From NCBI GenBank assembly GCA_958296125.1, contig OY282444.1, positions 1,415,176 through 1,479,175 on the forward strand: a stretch of 64,000 nucleotides of DNA, given 5' to 3'. The position numbers and the translations under genes are program-made. Positions 35,729 to 44,194 of the stretch are shown piece after piece. The notes beneath the pieces are model-generated. The model searched no databases. It saw only the letters and a program-made list of their open reading frames with translations, and was not told where the DNA came from. The DNA comes from an uncultured Poribacteria bacterium (lineage in GTDB: Bacteria > Poribacteria > WGA-4E > PCPOR2b). Every line of letters begins with the position of its first letter. The stretch's first letter is position 1.

Positions 35729-36547
35729 TTAATCTCTGAGACCTGCAATCTCTTCTGGAGAAAGTGCTGTAACCTCAGCAATAAGCACTACATCTACACC
35801 CCGCGCCAACATGGAACGCGCTATCTCTATCTCCCGCGCCTTGCGTCCTTGCTCAAGCCCCCCTTCAAAAGACTCACGGAAGGCACGTTCTACAACGGCT
35901 TCATCCTTAATTCGCGCCAACTCTTGTGGCGTGATGTTATCTCTTCTAATTTCTTCAATGACCTGCTGGAAGACGGGAGGGCTATATTGGGTTTCATCCA
36001 CCTGCTCATCCAGCGAATCATCAATCAGTTCGAGCCATGCCATGACGCTTTGGGGTGTCCCCTCATTTCGGATACGGGGATTTAGGAAGACCAACTTATG
36101 CGGATAAACGCCCAACGGTTGGTTATATTCATTGAATGCCTCCATCTGACTTGTAGCGACGCTGAACCGAACGCCGGGCTCATTACGGGGGCGTGTCGCA
36201 CCCGTCACAACGACCACCGTATAAACCGCCTTGGGGAAGCGGTAATCCTGATGACTTTTGATCTGTTGCGTGATGCCCATTAGGTGATAGTCCATAAACC
36301 GATCAAAAAAGTCGACCTCCTGAACGTGCTGAATCTCGACAATAATCCGATTTTCGAGGTCTTCAGCAAATAGGTCATACTCAATATCGACATAGCCAAA
36401 CTGCTCTGGGTACCGGTACGCTTGAATGACTGTATCTACCTGAATAGAAATTCCCAAAACGTCATGAACAAACTGACGAAACACACCAAGTTGGCTAAAG
36501 GCTTTCTTGAAAATAACGTCGAATCTTAACGAGGCAACATCAACCAT
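35729..36547 (-). CDS. Rpn-family recombination-promoting nuclease (PD-(D/E)xK transposase-like)
   Basis: A 272-residue protein of the Rpn/PDDEXK transposase-like family. The opening ASLRFDVIFKKAFSQLG is the family hallmark, and the nuclease centre shows VDIEYDLFAED followed by RIIVEIQHVQEVDFFDRFMDYHL, giving the D and ExQ residues. The C-terminal part is helical with a charged EGGLEQGRKAREIEIARSML stretch. Related proteins in E. coli are DNA endonucleases that stimulate recombination. No inverted ends or target duplications are visible, so it is probably a resident gene rather than an insertion sequence. Confidence 0.85.
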   Translation of the reverse strand: MVDVASLRFDVIFKKAFSQLGVFRQFVHDVLGISIQVDTVIQAYRYPEQFGYVDIEYDLFAEDLENRIIVEIQHVQEVDFFDRFMDYHLMGITQQIKSHQDYRFPKAVYTVVVVTGATRPRNEPGVRFSVATSQMEAFNEYNQPLGVYPHKLVFLNPRIRNEGTPQSVMAWLELIDDSLDEQVDETQYSPPVFQQVIEEIRRDNITPQELARIKDEAVVERAFRESFEGGLEQGRKAREIEIARSMLARGVDVVLIAEVTALSPEEIAGLRD

Positions 36548-36600
36548 GTTTAATGCCTCCCTTCAGTTTGTTTAGTTCTGCGTGTTTTGCAGATTGAGAT

Positions 36601-37680
36601 TTACAGCATTTTCGCACGCTGTCGCAAAAAATGATCGACCAATACCAGCGCGGTCATCGCTTCGACAATTGCGGGTGCCCGGGGCAAAACGCACGGGTCA
36701 TGCCGCCCACGCGCCGATAGCGTAACAGCATCCCCGTGGATGTCCACCGTCTCCTGCTCCTTGCGAATGGTGGCGGTCGGCTTGAAAGCGACCTGAAAAA
36801 CGATGTTTTCGCCGTTTGAGATGCCGCCCTGCGTCCCGCCGGAATTGTTCGTCCGTGTCCGAATGCGCCCGGAATCGTTGTAAAAGGGGTCGTTGTGCTG
36901 TGAGCCGATGCCGACCACACCACCAAAGCCGGAACCGATCTGAAAGCCCATCGTCGCAGGGAGGGACATCATCGCCTTTGCCAAATCTGCCTTGAGTTTG
37001 TCGAACACCGGTTCACCGAGTCCAACGGGGACATTCCGGGACACCGCTTCGATAATTCCACCGAGGGAGTCGCCCTCCCGTCTCGCCTGATCAATGTGTG
37101 CTGCCATCTGCTGACTCGCTCTGGGGTCTGGACATCGAACGAGACTGGCTTCAATCTCATCAAGGTTCACAGTATCGGAATTGACATCCGCATGGATGGT
37201 GTGGATCTGCTTGACGTAGGCGAGGGTTTCTGTCCCACACTGTTCGCGTAGAATCTGTTTTGCGATCGCGCCCGCTGCCACCCGTCCAATTGTCTCACGG
37301 GCACTCGCCCTGCCGCCGCCTTGCCAGTTACGGAGCCCGAATTTCTGTTGGTAGGTGAAATCAGCGTGCGACGGTCGATACACATCCTTGAGGTGTTCAT
37401 AAGCGGACGGTTTTGCATCTTTGTTCCACACTAACATTGAGATCGGCGATCCAAGCGTCTGCCCCTCGAAAACGCCGGACAAAATCTCCACCCGATCCTC
37501 TTCCTGACGTGAGGTTGTGAGATGACTCTGCCCCGGTCGCCGCCGATCCAGTTCTGTCTGAATGGCATCGATATCAATTTTGAGTTTCGGTGGGCAGCCG
37601 TCAATCACGACACCGATCGCCCCGCCGTGCGACTCGCCCCAGGTTGTAATCCGAAAGAGATGACCAAAGGTGTTTCCCAT
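36601..37680 (-). CDS. aroC: Chorismate synthase
   Basis: The last enzyme of the shikimate pathway; it forms chorismate from EPSP using reduced FMN. The 359-residue protein starts [20 protein letters not shown] and continues with [54 protein letters not shown] and [16 protein letters not shown], all diagnostic. I chose ATG 37680 because conserved sequence begins right there; a longer in-frame start exists up to 37797 but its residues match nothing in the family. The gene stands alone, with no other aromatic-pathway gene nearby. Confidence 0.95.
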   Translation of the reverse strand: MGNTFGHLFRITTWGESHGGAIGVVIDGCPPKLKIDIDAIQTELDRRRPGQSHLTTSRQEEDRVEILSGVFEGQTLGSPISMLVWNKDAKPSAYEHLKDVYRPSHADFTYQQKFGLRNWQGGGRASARETIGRVAAGAIAKQILREQCGTETLAYVKQIHTIHADVNSDTVNLDEIEASLVRCPDPRASQQMAAHIDQARREGDSLGGIIEAVSRNVPVGLGEPVFDKLKADLAKAMMSLPATMGFQIGSGFGGVVGIGSQHNDPFYNDSGRIRTRTNNSGGTQGGISNGENIVFQVAFKPTATIRKEQETVDIHGDAVTLSARGRHDPCVLPRAPAIVEAMTALVLVDHFLRQRAKML

Positions 37681-37902
37681 TATACGGCTCTCCAGTTCAG
37701 TTTCGCATCGTCTCCCCATAGAGATATTCGAGGCCCTGCCAAAATCCTCCCCCGATGGGATTGGGACTAAAAACAGCTTGACAAATCTGCGCTGCATCCA
37801 TTACCCTAACCCCTATCTGAGGCTTGAAAGCATCGATGCGAATACTTGGCAACTATAGCACATCCGCCCCCAAATATCAACTAAAAGTTAGCGAAAGCAA
37901 AC

Positions 37903-38601
37903 ATGATAAAAAAATTCTTCAAACGGTTAGACATTCGCCTGATTGGTATCTTCATCATCATCGCTTTTCTGTGGAATACGCCGATCGTTTATCCGCTCAA
38001 AATCTTTGTCGTTTTTATGCACGAGGTCAGTCACGGCTTAGCTGCACTCGCAACGGGGGGCAGCATCAAGGAGATCCAGATTGTCGCCGAAGAAGGCGGG
38101 CACGCAATCACGTTAGGCGGTTCACGGTTCTGGACACTCACCGCGGGCTATCTTGGGAGCCTGGTGTGGGGAGGCCTGATTCTGATACTCGCGGCGCGGA
38201 CGCACTTGGGTAAACTCATCAGTGCTGTTATCGGGCTGGGCATGATCCTTATTTCAATCCTCTATCTACGAAACACTTTCGGTTTTCTATTCGGGGTTGG
38301 GTTTGGTGGCGTGCTAATCATCGTAGGTAGATTCCTGCCAGAGTCAATTAATGAGTGGATGCTGCGAGTGATCGGTTTGACCAGCTGCCTTTATGCGATT
38401 CTCGACATCAAGAGTGATATCTTAGACCGTGTGCATCTCCGATCCGATGCCCGTATGCTCCACGAAGAAGTTACACCCTACATTCCGACCATTGTTTGGG
38501 GCGTTTTATGGATGGGGATTGCAATAGGCGTGACACTATGTGTCCTTTACATTGCCGGCAAAGATAGAGAGGGACCGGAAGCATTGGACAATGGAGATTG
38601 A
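37903..38601 (+). CDS. M50-family membrane metallopeptidase-like protein
   Basis: A 232-residue membrane protein of the M50B-like group. The zinc motif HEVSH is at about residues 44-48 (FVVFMHEVSHGLAALATGG), and WTLTAGYLGSLVWGG follows at about 85-99. Five or six hydrophobic segments are visible. In this group the second metal-binding NxxPxxxxDG motif is often missing, and it is not clear here either. The substrate is unknown. A TrmH-type gene follows 3 bases after the stop, so both are probably on one message. Confidence 0.8.
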   Translation: MIKKFFKRLDIRLIGIFIIIAFLWNTPIVYPLKIFVVFMHEVSHGLAALATGGSIKEIQIVAEEGGHAITLGGSRFWTLTAGYLGSLVWGGLILILAARTHLGKLISAVIGLGMILISILYLRNTFGFLFGVGFGGVLIIVGRFLPESINEWMLRVIGLTSCLYAILDIKSDILDRVHLRSDARMLHEEVTPYIPTIVWGVLWMGIAIGVTLCVLYIAGKDREGPEALDNGD

Positions 38602-38604
38602 ACA

Positions 38605-39117
38605 TTGAAACAGTTACGCGGCAAACCGCTCAAGGATTTTCTCAAAAGGGCATCGCGGCCGGATAGAGAACTCATCTTTATTCTACAGGATGTTGAGGAT
38701 CCGGTCAACGTCGGTTCTGCGTTTCGGATTGCGGATGCAGCGGGGGTGCGTCAGCTCATTTTGACGGGGATTAGCGCACGTCCCCCACACCCGTTGATCC
38801 GGAAGGTTGGACGGGGAAGGGATCGGCGGGTAAAGTGGAGTTACACGGAACAGGCAGCGGATGCAATTTTAGACCTCAAAGCACAGGGCTATGTCAGTTG
38901 TGCACTAGAGATAACCGCAGCATCTATGCCATACAATGAAGCCGCATATCCCGATAAGCTCTGCTTAATCGTTGGACATGAAGACCACGGCGTGACGAAA
39001 CAGACCCTCGCCGCCTGCGATATGATAATCTATATTCCAATGTATGGCAAGGGAGCGTCATTGAACGTTCATGTGTCGTTGGGAATTGCGGCATATCATA
39101 TTCTGCACGGTCGTTAA
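38605..39117 (+). CDS. TrmH/SpoU-family RNA 2'-O-methyltransferase
   Basis: A 170-residue SPOUT-fold methyltransferase that modifies RNA ribose with S-adenosylmethionine. The three family motifs are present: DPVNVGSAFRIADAAGV (about residues 32-48, motif 1), LCLIVGHEDHGVTKQTL (motif 2) and IPMYGKGASLNVHVSLGIA (motif 3), forming the trefoil knot. The start is TTG 38605, which follows the M50-like stop by three bases; GGAGA lies at 38593-38597. The exact RNA target cannot be told, though the short form is similar to TrmH-type tRNA enzymes. Confidence 0.88.
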   Translation: MKQLRGKPLKDFLKRASRPDRELIFILQDVEDPVNVGSAFRIADAAGVRQLILTGISARPPHPLIRKVGRGRDRRVKWSYTEQAADAILDLKAQGYVSCALEITAASMPYNEAAYPDKLCLIVGHEDHGVTKQTLAACDMIIYIPMYGKGASLNVHVSLGIAAYHILHGR

Positions 39118-39149
39118 AATGGGGTTCATCTGTTCAAAGGAGAAAGTTG

Positions 39150-40169
39150 ATGAAGCTAAAAGTTGGCGTTGTGGGGTTAGGACGTGGACGTGTATACCTA
39201 GATAACTTCTCGAAGCAAACTCTAGCAGAAGTGGTTGCGGTGTGTGATGTAGATACGTCTCGGTTAGAGGCGGCAGACTGTCCCACTGGTGCGTCCAGAT
39301 ACACGAATTATGAACAATTTCTGGAACACGACCTAGATCTGGTGGTCATCTGCACGGAGATGCCGCAACATGCCGAACACACAATCGCTGCATTGGAAGG
39401 TAGCAAGCATGTCCTCTGTGAAGTGCCAGCGGCATACACACTGTCAGAGTGCGAGGCGGTTGTCCAAACCGTCGAAACGACCGGATTGAAATATATGCTC
39501 GCTGAGAACTGCTGCTATAGCGACATGCACCTCGCCTGGAAGGAACAAATCAACGCCGGCGAGCTCGGAAAGATTATCTACGCGGAAGCCGAATATATTC
39601 ACGACTGCCGGGGGCTAATGCGTCGTGGGGATGGAACGTTGACATGGCGAGCCAAGATGCCGCCAATCCAATACTGCACACATAGCCTCGGCCCCCTACT
39701 TTTTTTAATGGAAGATCGATGCACCGCAGCGACAGGGTTAAATACTGGCTCTAACATCGCCTCCGATCTCGGCGCAATAGATCTGGAGGTAGGACTTTTC
39801 CAGATGGAGAGTGGTGCGGTTGTCAAGGTCTTATGCGGCTTCTCAATTGAACGTCACCCGGCATTCCACTGGTATGTCGTCTACGGCACAAAGGGCGCAT
39901 TGGAAAGTAAACGTCAATACAAGGATAGGGTGAGCGGATACTTCCGAGGAATCACCCCTGACCGAGAGATGTCCCCCTTTGCAAGTGATGATAGTGGGCA
40001 CGGAGTTGCCGAAAGCAGAATCATTGAGGGGTTCATCGAATCCATCTTGAACGATACGAAACCGCCAATTGATGTTTACGAAGCGATGGACTATACTGCG
40101 CCGGGGATTTGTGCACACCTGTCTGCTGAAAAGGATGGAGCGGTTGTATCGGTGCCAAATTATCGGTGA
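39150..40169 (+). CDS. Gfo/Idh/MocA-family oxidoreductase
   Basis: A 339-residue NAD(P)-dependent dehydrogenase. The Rossmann opening VGVVGLGRGRVYLDNF and VVAVCDVD are followed by DLVVICTEMPQHAEHTIAALE and KHVLCEVPAAYTLSECE, where the catalytic lysine of the usual EKP motif is replaced (CEVP). This substitution is notable: the canonical lysine seems to be absent. The C-terminal domain has the expected beta-sheet pattern and GHGVAESRIIEGFIESI. These enzymes oxidise sugars, inositols or related alcohols. AAAGGAGA precedes ATG 39150; the TTG three bases earlier is less likely. Confidence 0.87.
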   Translation: MKLKVGVVGLGRGRVYLDNFSKQTLAEVVAVCDVDTSRLEAADCPTGASRYTNYEQFLEHDLDLVVICTEMPQHAEHTIAALEGSKHVLCEVPAAYTLSECEAVVQTVETTGLKYMLAENCCYSDMHLAWKEQINAGELGKIIYAEAEYIHDCRGLMRRGDGTLTWRAKMPPIQYCTHSLGPLLFLMEDRCTAATGLNTGSNIASDLGAIDLEVGLFQMESGAVVKVLCGFSIERHPAFHWYVVYGTKGALESKRQYKDRVSGYFRGITPDREMSPFASDDSGHGVAESRIIEGFIESILNDTKPPIDVYEAMDYTAPGICAHLSAEKDGAVVSVPNYR

Positions 40170-40202
40170 ACCCAGCTCTGTTCCGAACATTATAGGATTA
40201 CC

Positions 40203-41240
40203 TCACACCTTTTCAAACGCTACAATGTCCCGATGGATCTTATCAGAGACCCGCGTCCGCAGGTCAACATCGGCAAAACGCTGGCGAAACCCATGTTTCT
40301 GAATCAGATCGAGAACCGTTTCGCGGGGTAACGTGTGCAAATTATAAGCGACCACAACCGTTCCGTTCGGTTTGAGTAAATGGCTCCAACTTGGCAGGGC
40401 AGTATCCAGCAGCTCAGCTAATGGGATCGGGGTGAGTTTTTCGTTTCGGCTTCCAACGCGGACACCGTAAGGAAAATCTGTGATTAAACTATCGAATTGT
40501 TGGTTAGATAGATATCGATGCGCTTCTCGTGTATCGCCGTTGATGATCTGATACCGGTTTGGGGGAGCACCATTCATCACGAAAAGATGGCGCGTTCCAT
40601 CGTGGGATTCTTCAAAATGCGTCCCAAGCCGCTGCAAGAGTTTTCGGAGATTTTCGGCACTCCGTTTCGAGGCTGTGGGCGAAACCTCTAACGTTGCCCC
40701 ATCAACCCCCCTTAACACGCACTCGAAAAGTGTCTGCCCGTAGCCGCCCATCGGATCCAGCACACGCCCGATAGGCTCCGCGTTGTAGCTGAGATTCAAC
40801 GTCGCGCGAATCAGATACGGTGACTGCCGCGCTGGAGATTGGTAATCAAACGCCTGTGGAGCGATTGTGGCGACCCAGTCTTTGTCGAGCGTGAGGATCG
40901 GTTGACGCGCCCCTGATTCAACGAAGGCACAAAAGGCATCGTAGTCCTTCCGTAAGGTCTCCGCCACCTGTGGGTCTCGATCCGCAGCCTCATCCGCCCA
41001 CATGAGCGTGTCGATCTGTGTCAGAAAAGTCATCCATCGACACCGCTCGATTTCTTCGGGTGTCAATTCGCCTTCATGCCAGACGATACTCCCCGGCGGG
41101 TAGATCTCCGGCGTCGCAACCTCGACGACACGGGGCATCAGATTCGCAATTTCGGTCTCAGACAGTCGTCCAACAATGCTCCGCTGACCGCTGACCTGCT
41201 TGTATTGGAAGTAGTAAACTGATATAGGATTTATGCACAT
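40203..41240 (-). CDS. SAM-dependent methyltransferase, Trm11-like (putative RNA or DNA methylase)
   Basis: A protein of about 345 residues. The SAM-binding motif is GRVLDPMGGYGQTLFECVLRG and the catalytic motif is SLITDFPYGVRVG, matching the DPPY-type motif of THUMP/Trm11-like RNA N2-guanine methylases. The order (SAM motif first) and the HLLKPNGTVVVAYN strand fit that group, but no THUMP domain is seen. I set the start at the ATG at 41240 because a longer frame to 41333 would run through the promoter and start of the cytochrome gene on the other strand. Target unknown. Confidence 0.65.
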   Translation of the reverse strand: MCINPISVYYFQYKQVSGQRSIVGRLSETEIANLMPRVVEVATPEIYPPGSIVWHEGELTPEEIERCRWMTFLTQIDTLMWADEAADRDPQVAETLRKDYDAFCAFVESGARQPILTLDKDWVATIAPQAFDYQSPARQSPYLIRATLNLSYNAEPIGRVLDPMGGYGQTLFECVLRGVDGATLEVSPTASKRSAENLRKLLQRLGTHFEESHDGTRHLFVMNGAPPNRYQIINGDTREAHRYLSNQQFDSLITDFPYGVRVGSRNEKLTPIPLAELLDTALPSWSHLLKPNGTVVVAYNLHTLPRETVLDLIQKHGFRQRFADVDLRTRVSDKIHRDIVAFEKV

Positions 41241-41261
41241 TTCCGCTGCCAGAAAAAAGGA

Positions 41262-41291
41262 TTGACACAAACCGAAAGGACATATTAGAGT
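41262..41291 (+). promoter_or_regulatory. Probable promoter of the cytochrome c-like gene
   Basis: A perfect TTGACA (41262-41267) is followed by an AT-rich TATTAGAGTATATC stretch. The best -10 box is TAGAGT (41286-41291, 18-base spacer), so the second half is weak. AGGAG and ATG 41325 follow. Confidence 0.4.
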
Positions 41292-41324
41292 ATATCCACT
41301 TGAGACGTTTAGGAGAATTGATAG

Positions 41325-41684
41325 ATGCGTCAATCCGTTGTTTGGGTTTCAGTGATAGTAGTAATCGGTTTAATAGTAATTATAACTGTTTTACTGGTTA
41401 GGATGCCACCAGCGACCCCGAAAATGTTTCCAGCCGACCGGGGTCCCAACTTTATCAATGTGTCCATCTATCCGCCAGAGATGCAGGAAAACTATAAGCT
41501 ATTTGAGCGAAAATGTAGTCGCTGCCACACCCTCGCTCGCCCCATTAACTCAGAATTTACCGGGGAGGCATGGCGAAAATATGTCTACAAAATGATGCGA
41601 AAACCGGGGTCGGGCTTGACACCGAAAACCGCAGAGCCGATTATTCAGTTTCTGATTTACGATTCGCAAACACGAAAAAAGTGA
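41325..41684 (+). CDS. Membrane-anchored monoheme cytochrome c-like protein
   Basis: A 119-residue protein with one N-terminal membrane helix (about residues 6-27) and one heme-binding motif, CSRCH, at about residues 64-68. A methionine cluster, YKMMRKPGSGLT, lies about 25 residues later and can supply the axial ligand. This layout is that of small membrane-tethered electron-transfer cytochromes facing the periplasm. AGGAG precedes the ATG. No oxidase or quinol-oxidising partner is adjacent, so its donor and acceptor are unknown. Confidence 0.82.
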   Translation: MRQSVVWVSVIVVIGLIVIITVLLVRMPPATPKMFPADRGPNFINVSIYPPEMQENYKLFERKCSRCHTLARPINSEFTGEAWRKYVYKMMRKPGSGLTPKTAEPIIQFLIYDSQTRKK

Positions 41685-41788
41685 GAGCCAAATACTAACC
41701 GAATCATAAGCTTAAGGCTTCACAGCAGGGTTATGACGCAAATTCCCACACCTTAACAGACACAATGTTAAAAATCGGAGGCGCAACC

Positions 41789-42844
41789 ATGAATGGACAG
41801 AACGACGCAATCAGAATCGAATCTGAACCCTTTCACCAATTTACAAGTGCCCTCTATCAGCGTGCTGGCGTTCCTAAAACGGATGCCGATGCCGTTGCCC
41901 GAATGCAGGTTGAAACCGACGAGCGAGGCGTTTTTTCGCACGGAACCCGCGCCCTCCCCGGCTATGTGCGCGGCCTTCTCAACGGCGAGATTAAACCGAA
42001 GCCCACGCCGCAAATCCTGATAGATGCACCAAGCACCGCACTCGTTGATGCGGATAATAGCCTTGGGCATGTCGCTGGCAGATACGCGATGAATCTGGCG
42101 ATTGAAAAGGCTGATGCCACGGGGTTCGCATCGGTTGCGGTCCGCAATAGCAACCATTACGGTGCAGCGGCGTGTTTCGCAATGATGGCACTACCGAAGG
42201 GGATGATCGGCTTCAGCACCACTAAAACGGGTGGGGCAAGTGTCGTGCCGCATGGCGGAATGTCCGGAACCCTCGGCAACCACCCTGTTGGCTACGCAAT
42301 ACCCACCAAAGCAGAATTGCCGATTGTGCTGGATATGGCATGCGGGCAGATCGCGTGGGGCCATGTCGGGACGTATGCGATAGCGGGGAAACAACTCCCT
42401 CCCGGCTATGTGTTGGACGCTGACGGGGTGCCGACACAAGATCCGAATCAAGCGAGTGGGATGCTGCCCTTCGGCGGGTATAAAGGGCACGGTTTAGCGA
42501 TCGTGATGAGTATCCTCAGTGGTGTGATGACCGGGGGACCCGCCGCCTGCAATCGGACCCCAGAGACCCCACCTGACTTGGCAAGACGGGGGCATTTCTT
42601 TTTTGCGATTAAGGTCAGTAACTTCTGTCCGTTGGATGAATTTACGGAAGCGGTGGATGCGGAAATCCGCACTGTCCGCAACGCGCCACGCGCTGAAGGG
42701 GTGGAACGAATCTATCTCCCCGGCGAGCTCGAGTGGCTGCATCAGCAGGATGCGTTGTGTAACGGCATCCCGTTGCATCCAACGCACCTGAAATCACTGG
42801 CGACACTCGCAGACGAATTGGGGATCGGTGTCTTCTGGCGGTAA
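41789..42844 (+). CDS. Ldh-family (malate/L-lactate/ureidoglycolate-type) dehydrogenase
   Basis: A 351-residue NAD(P)-dependent oxidoreductase of the YlbC/MdhA-like family, unrelated to classical lactate dehydrogenase. Family marks are DERGVFSHGTRALPGYV (with the catalytic histidine), VAVRNSNHYGAAACFAMMA, HPVGYAIP, LDMACGQIAWGHV and MLPFGGYKGHGLAIVMSILSG. Its substrate may be a 2-hydroxyacid from sugar breakdown. ATG 41789 is chosen because CGGAGG precedes it. It converges with the DUF4159 gene with only 3 bases between the stops. Confidence 0.88.
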   Translation: MNGQNDAIRIESEPFHQFTSALYQRAGVPKTDADAVARMQVETDERGVFSHGTRALPGYVRGLLNGEIKPKPTPQILIDAPSTALVDADNSLGHVAGRYAMNLAIEKADATGFASVAVRNSNHYGAAACFAMMALPKGMIGFSTTKTGGASVVPHGGMSGTLGNHPVGYAIPTKAELPIVLDMACGQIAWGHVGTYAIAGKQLPPGYVLDADGVPTQDPNQASGMLPFGGYKGHGLAIVMSILSGVMTGGPAACNRTPETPPDLARRGHFFFAIKVSNFCPLDEFTEAVDAEIRTVRNAPRAEGVERIYLPGELEWLHQQDALCNGIPLHPTHLKSLATLADELGIGVFWR

Positions 42845-42847
42845 CAC

Positions 42848-44173
42848 CTACGGTTTATACCCTGAACGATCCGTATTCCCTCCGTATTTCATGGCATAAA
42901 CGAGCAGGTTCGTCATGAAGCGATGGACATCTGTCGAGCGACGCAACCGTAACATAGTTCGGCTTTCAATCTCCACCGTCTCCATCGCACACATATAGTC
43001 CTTGCGATTAAAGACGACAGCCAGTCGCTTGTTGATAGTGATACCTTTTTGGTATTTGAACTGCGTGGATTTCGGCTGGTTTTCAGACCCCCAGAAAACA
43101 TCGCCGCCGGTTGGGGGACGGGGCAGCTGATAGTAAATGTTGTAGATTTGATGGTGGTGTGGCAGATTCTCCAGCGGATATTCGGGAAAGATTGTAGATA
43201 GCTCATCGGCAACGATTGCGGCGAACAAGCCGTGAAATCCGCAATCGTCGAAAAAGAGCATCCCACCCCGCTCGACAATGTATTTTCGCAACGCCGCCTG
43301 CTCTGACGCAGAAAAGGAATTGGTCAACGGGCCCCCTTTGCTAAGATTTCGTCCAACCGTGATGTCCTTGTCGTGCCCCGTCATGATAACCAGCGGAGCA
43401 TCAAGGATGTGCAAATCGGTCAGGCGGAGTGAGCCCCCTGCGTATTTCATGTCAGCGCGGAGATTGGTATTTTCTCCAAGCCACCTCGCAAAGCTGGATA
43501 TAGCAGTTGGATCCTGCCACCAATCGGAAAGGGAGTGTTTGAGTCGAATCAGGCGAATATGCCCGCGAATGTCTGTGCCTTCGCCCTCAAGCACAGCTCC
43601 TAGGCGATCTTCAGGAACTAGGATTGGATTCTTCACATCGAGAGCTAGGTCCTGTATATCCTCGCTTCGTTCAGCCACAAGACCTGCCCCTATAGTTGTC
43701 CCTTCATTTTTCCCGCGGCGTAGGGATACTCCTCGTGGTAGCCCTCTTTGGGCGGGCACAAAACCTTCTTCCACAGTTGGGGTGGCTCGGTGTATCGTTG
43801 CGGAGTGGGTCGGCACCAGATCCGTTTCTACAGATAAATCCTTGTCAAGGTTGACGGCTGGCCCCTCGCTTAACGAGAATGGTTCTCGCTTTTGTGGCAA
43901 GTCAACTGCGAGAGGTGTCCCCACTGGTGTCACAGTTTGTAAGGGCAATCCCTGTGCCTGTCTGGCTTGCGTCTCACGAAGGAGCTTTACAGGCTGGAGA
44001 CGGACCTTTCTCGGCAGCTGACGAGCTGATGGAGGCAGCTGAACCCACTCCACACTGATGGAGTCGTCTTCCACCATTCCCCGCCGAATCGTTAGCACGA
44101 CAAGGACAGTAAAGATGACATGAAGGAAAAGAGAGATGACCAACGGTGCCGTTAATCGCTTGCGTAGTCTCAA
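42848..44173 (-). CDS. DUF4159-domain protein with TonB-like N-terminal anchor
   Basis: A 441-residue protein. The N-terminus has a single membrane helix (about residues 11-29) followed by a proline- and basic-rich periplasmic linker, like TonB or GSPII-type anchors. The C-terminal 240 residues match DUF4159: IRLKHSLSDWWQDP, LRADMKYAGGSLRLTDLHILDAPLVIMTGH, LRKYIVERGGMLFFDDCGFHG and HHQIYNIYYQLP. DUF4159 has a flavodoxin/amidotransferase-like fold and usually appears beside MoxR-DUF58-VWA gene clusters. The partners are not adjacent here. A helper in envelope assembly or regulation is the most that can be said. Confidence 0.75.
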   Translation of the reverse strand: MRLRKRLTAPLVISLFLHVIFTVLVVLTIRRGMVEDDSISVEWVQLPPSARQLPRKVRLQPVKLLRETQARQAQGLPLQTVTPVGTPLAVDLPQKREPFSLSEGPAVNLDKDLSVETDLVPTHSATIHRATPTVEEGFVPAQRGLPRGVSLRRGKNEGTTIGAGLVAERSEDIQDLALDVKNPILVPEDRLGAVLEGEGTDIRGHIRLIRLKHSLSDWWQDPTAISSFARWLGENTNLRADMKYAGGSLRLTDLHILDAPLVIMTGHDKDITVGRNLSKGGPLTNSFSASEQAALRKYIVERGGMLFFDDCGFHGLFAAIVADELSTIFPEYPLENLPHHHQIYNIYYQLPRPPTGGDVFWGSENQPKSTQFKYQKGITINKRLAVVFNRKDYMCAMETVEIESRTMLRLRRSTDVHRFMTNLLVYAMKYGGNTDRSGYKP

Positions 44174-44194
44174 CGTTTTGCCTCTCTAAACGGG

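Noticed and set aside
35729-36547. Rpn-family gene considered as an insertion sequence
   Set aside because: No inverted ends or direct target repeats were seen around it, and family members are often resident genes.
36601-37797. Longer start for chorismate synthase at 37797
   Set aside because: The extra 39 residues match nothing in the family; the conserved protein begins exactly at the ATG at 37680.
43278-44021. 247-codon open frame antisense to the DUF4159 gene
   Set aside because: It lies wholly opposite a gene with clear family motifs; its serine/arginine-rich sequence is a typical shadow of a real coding strand.
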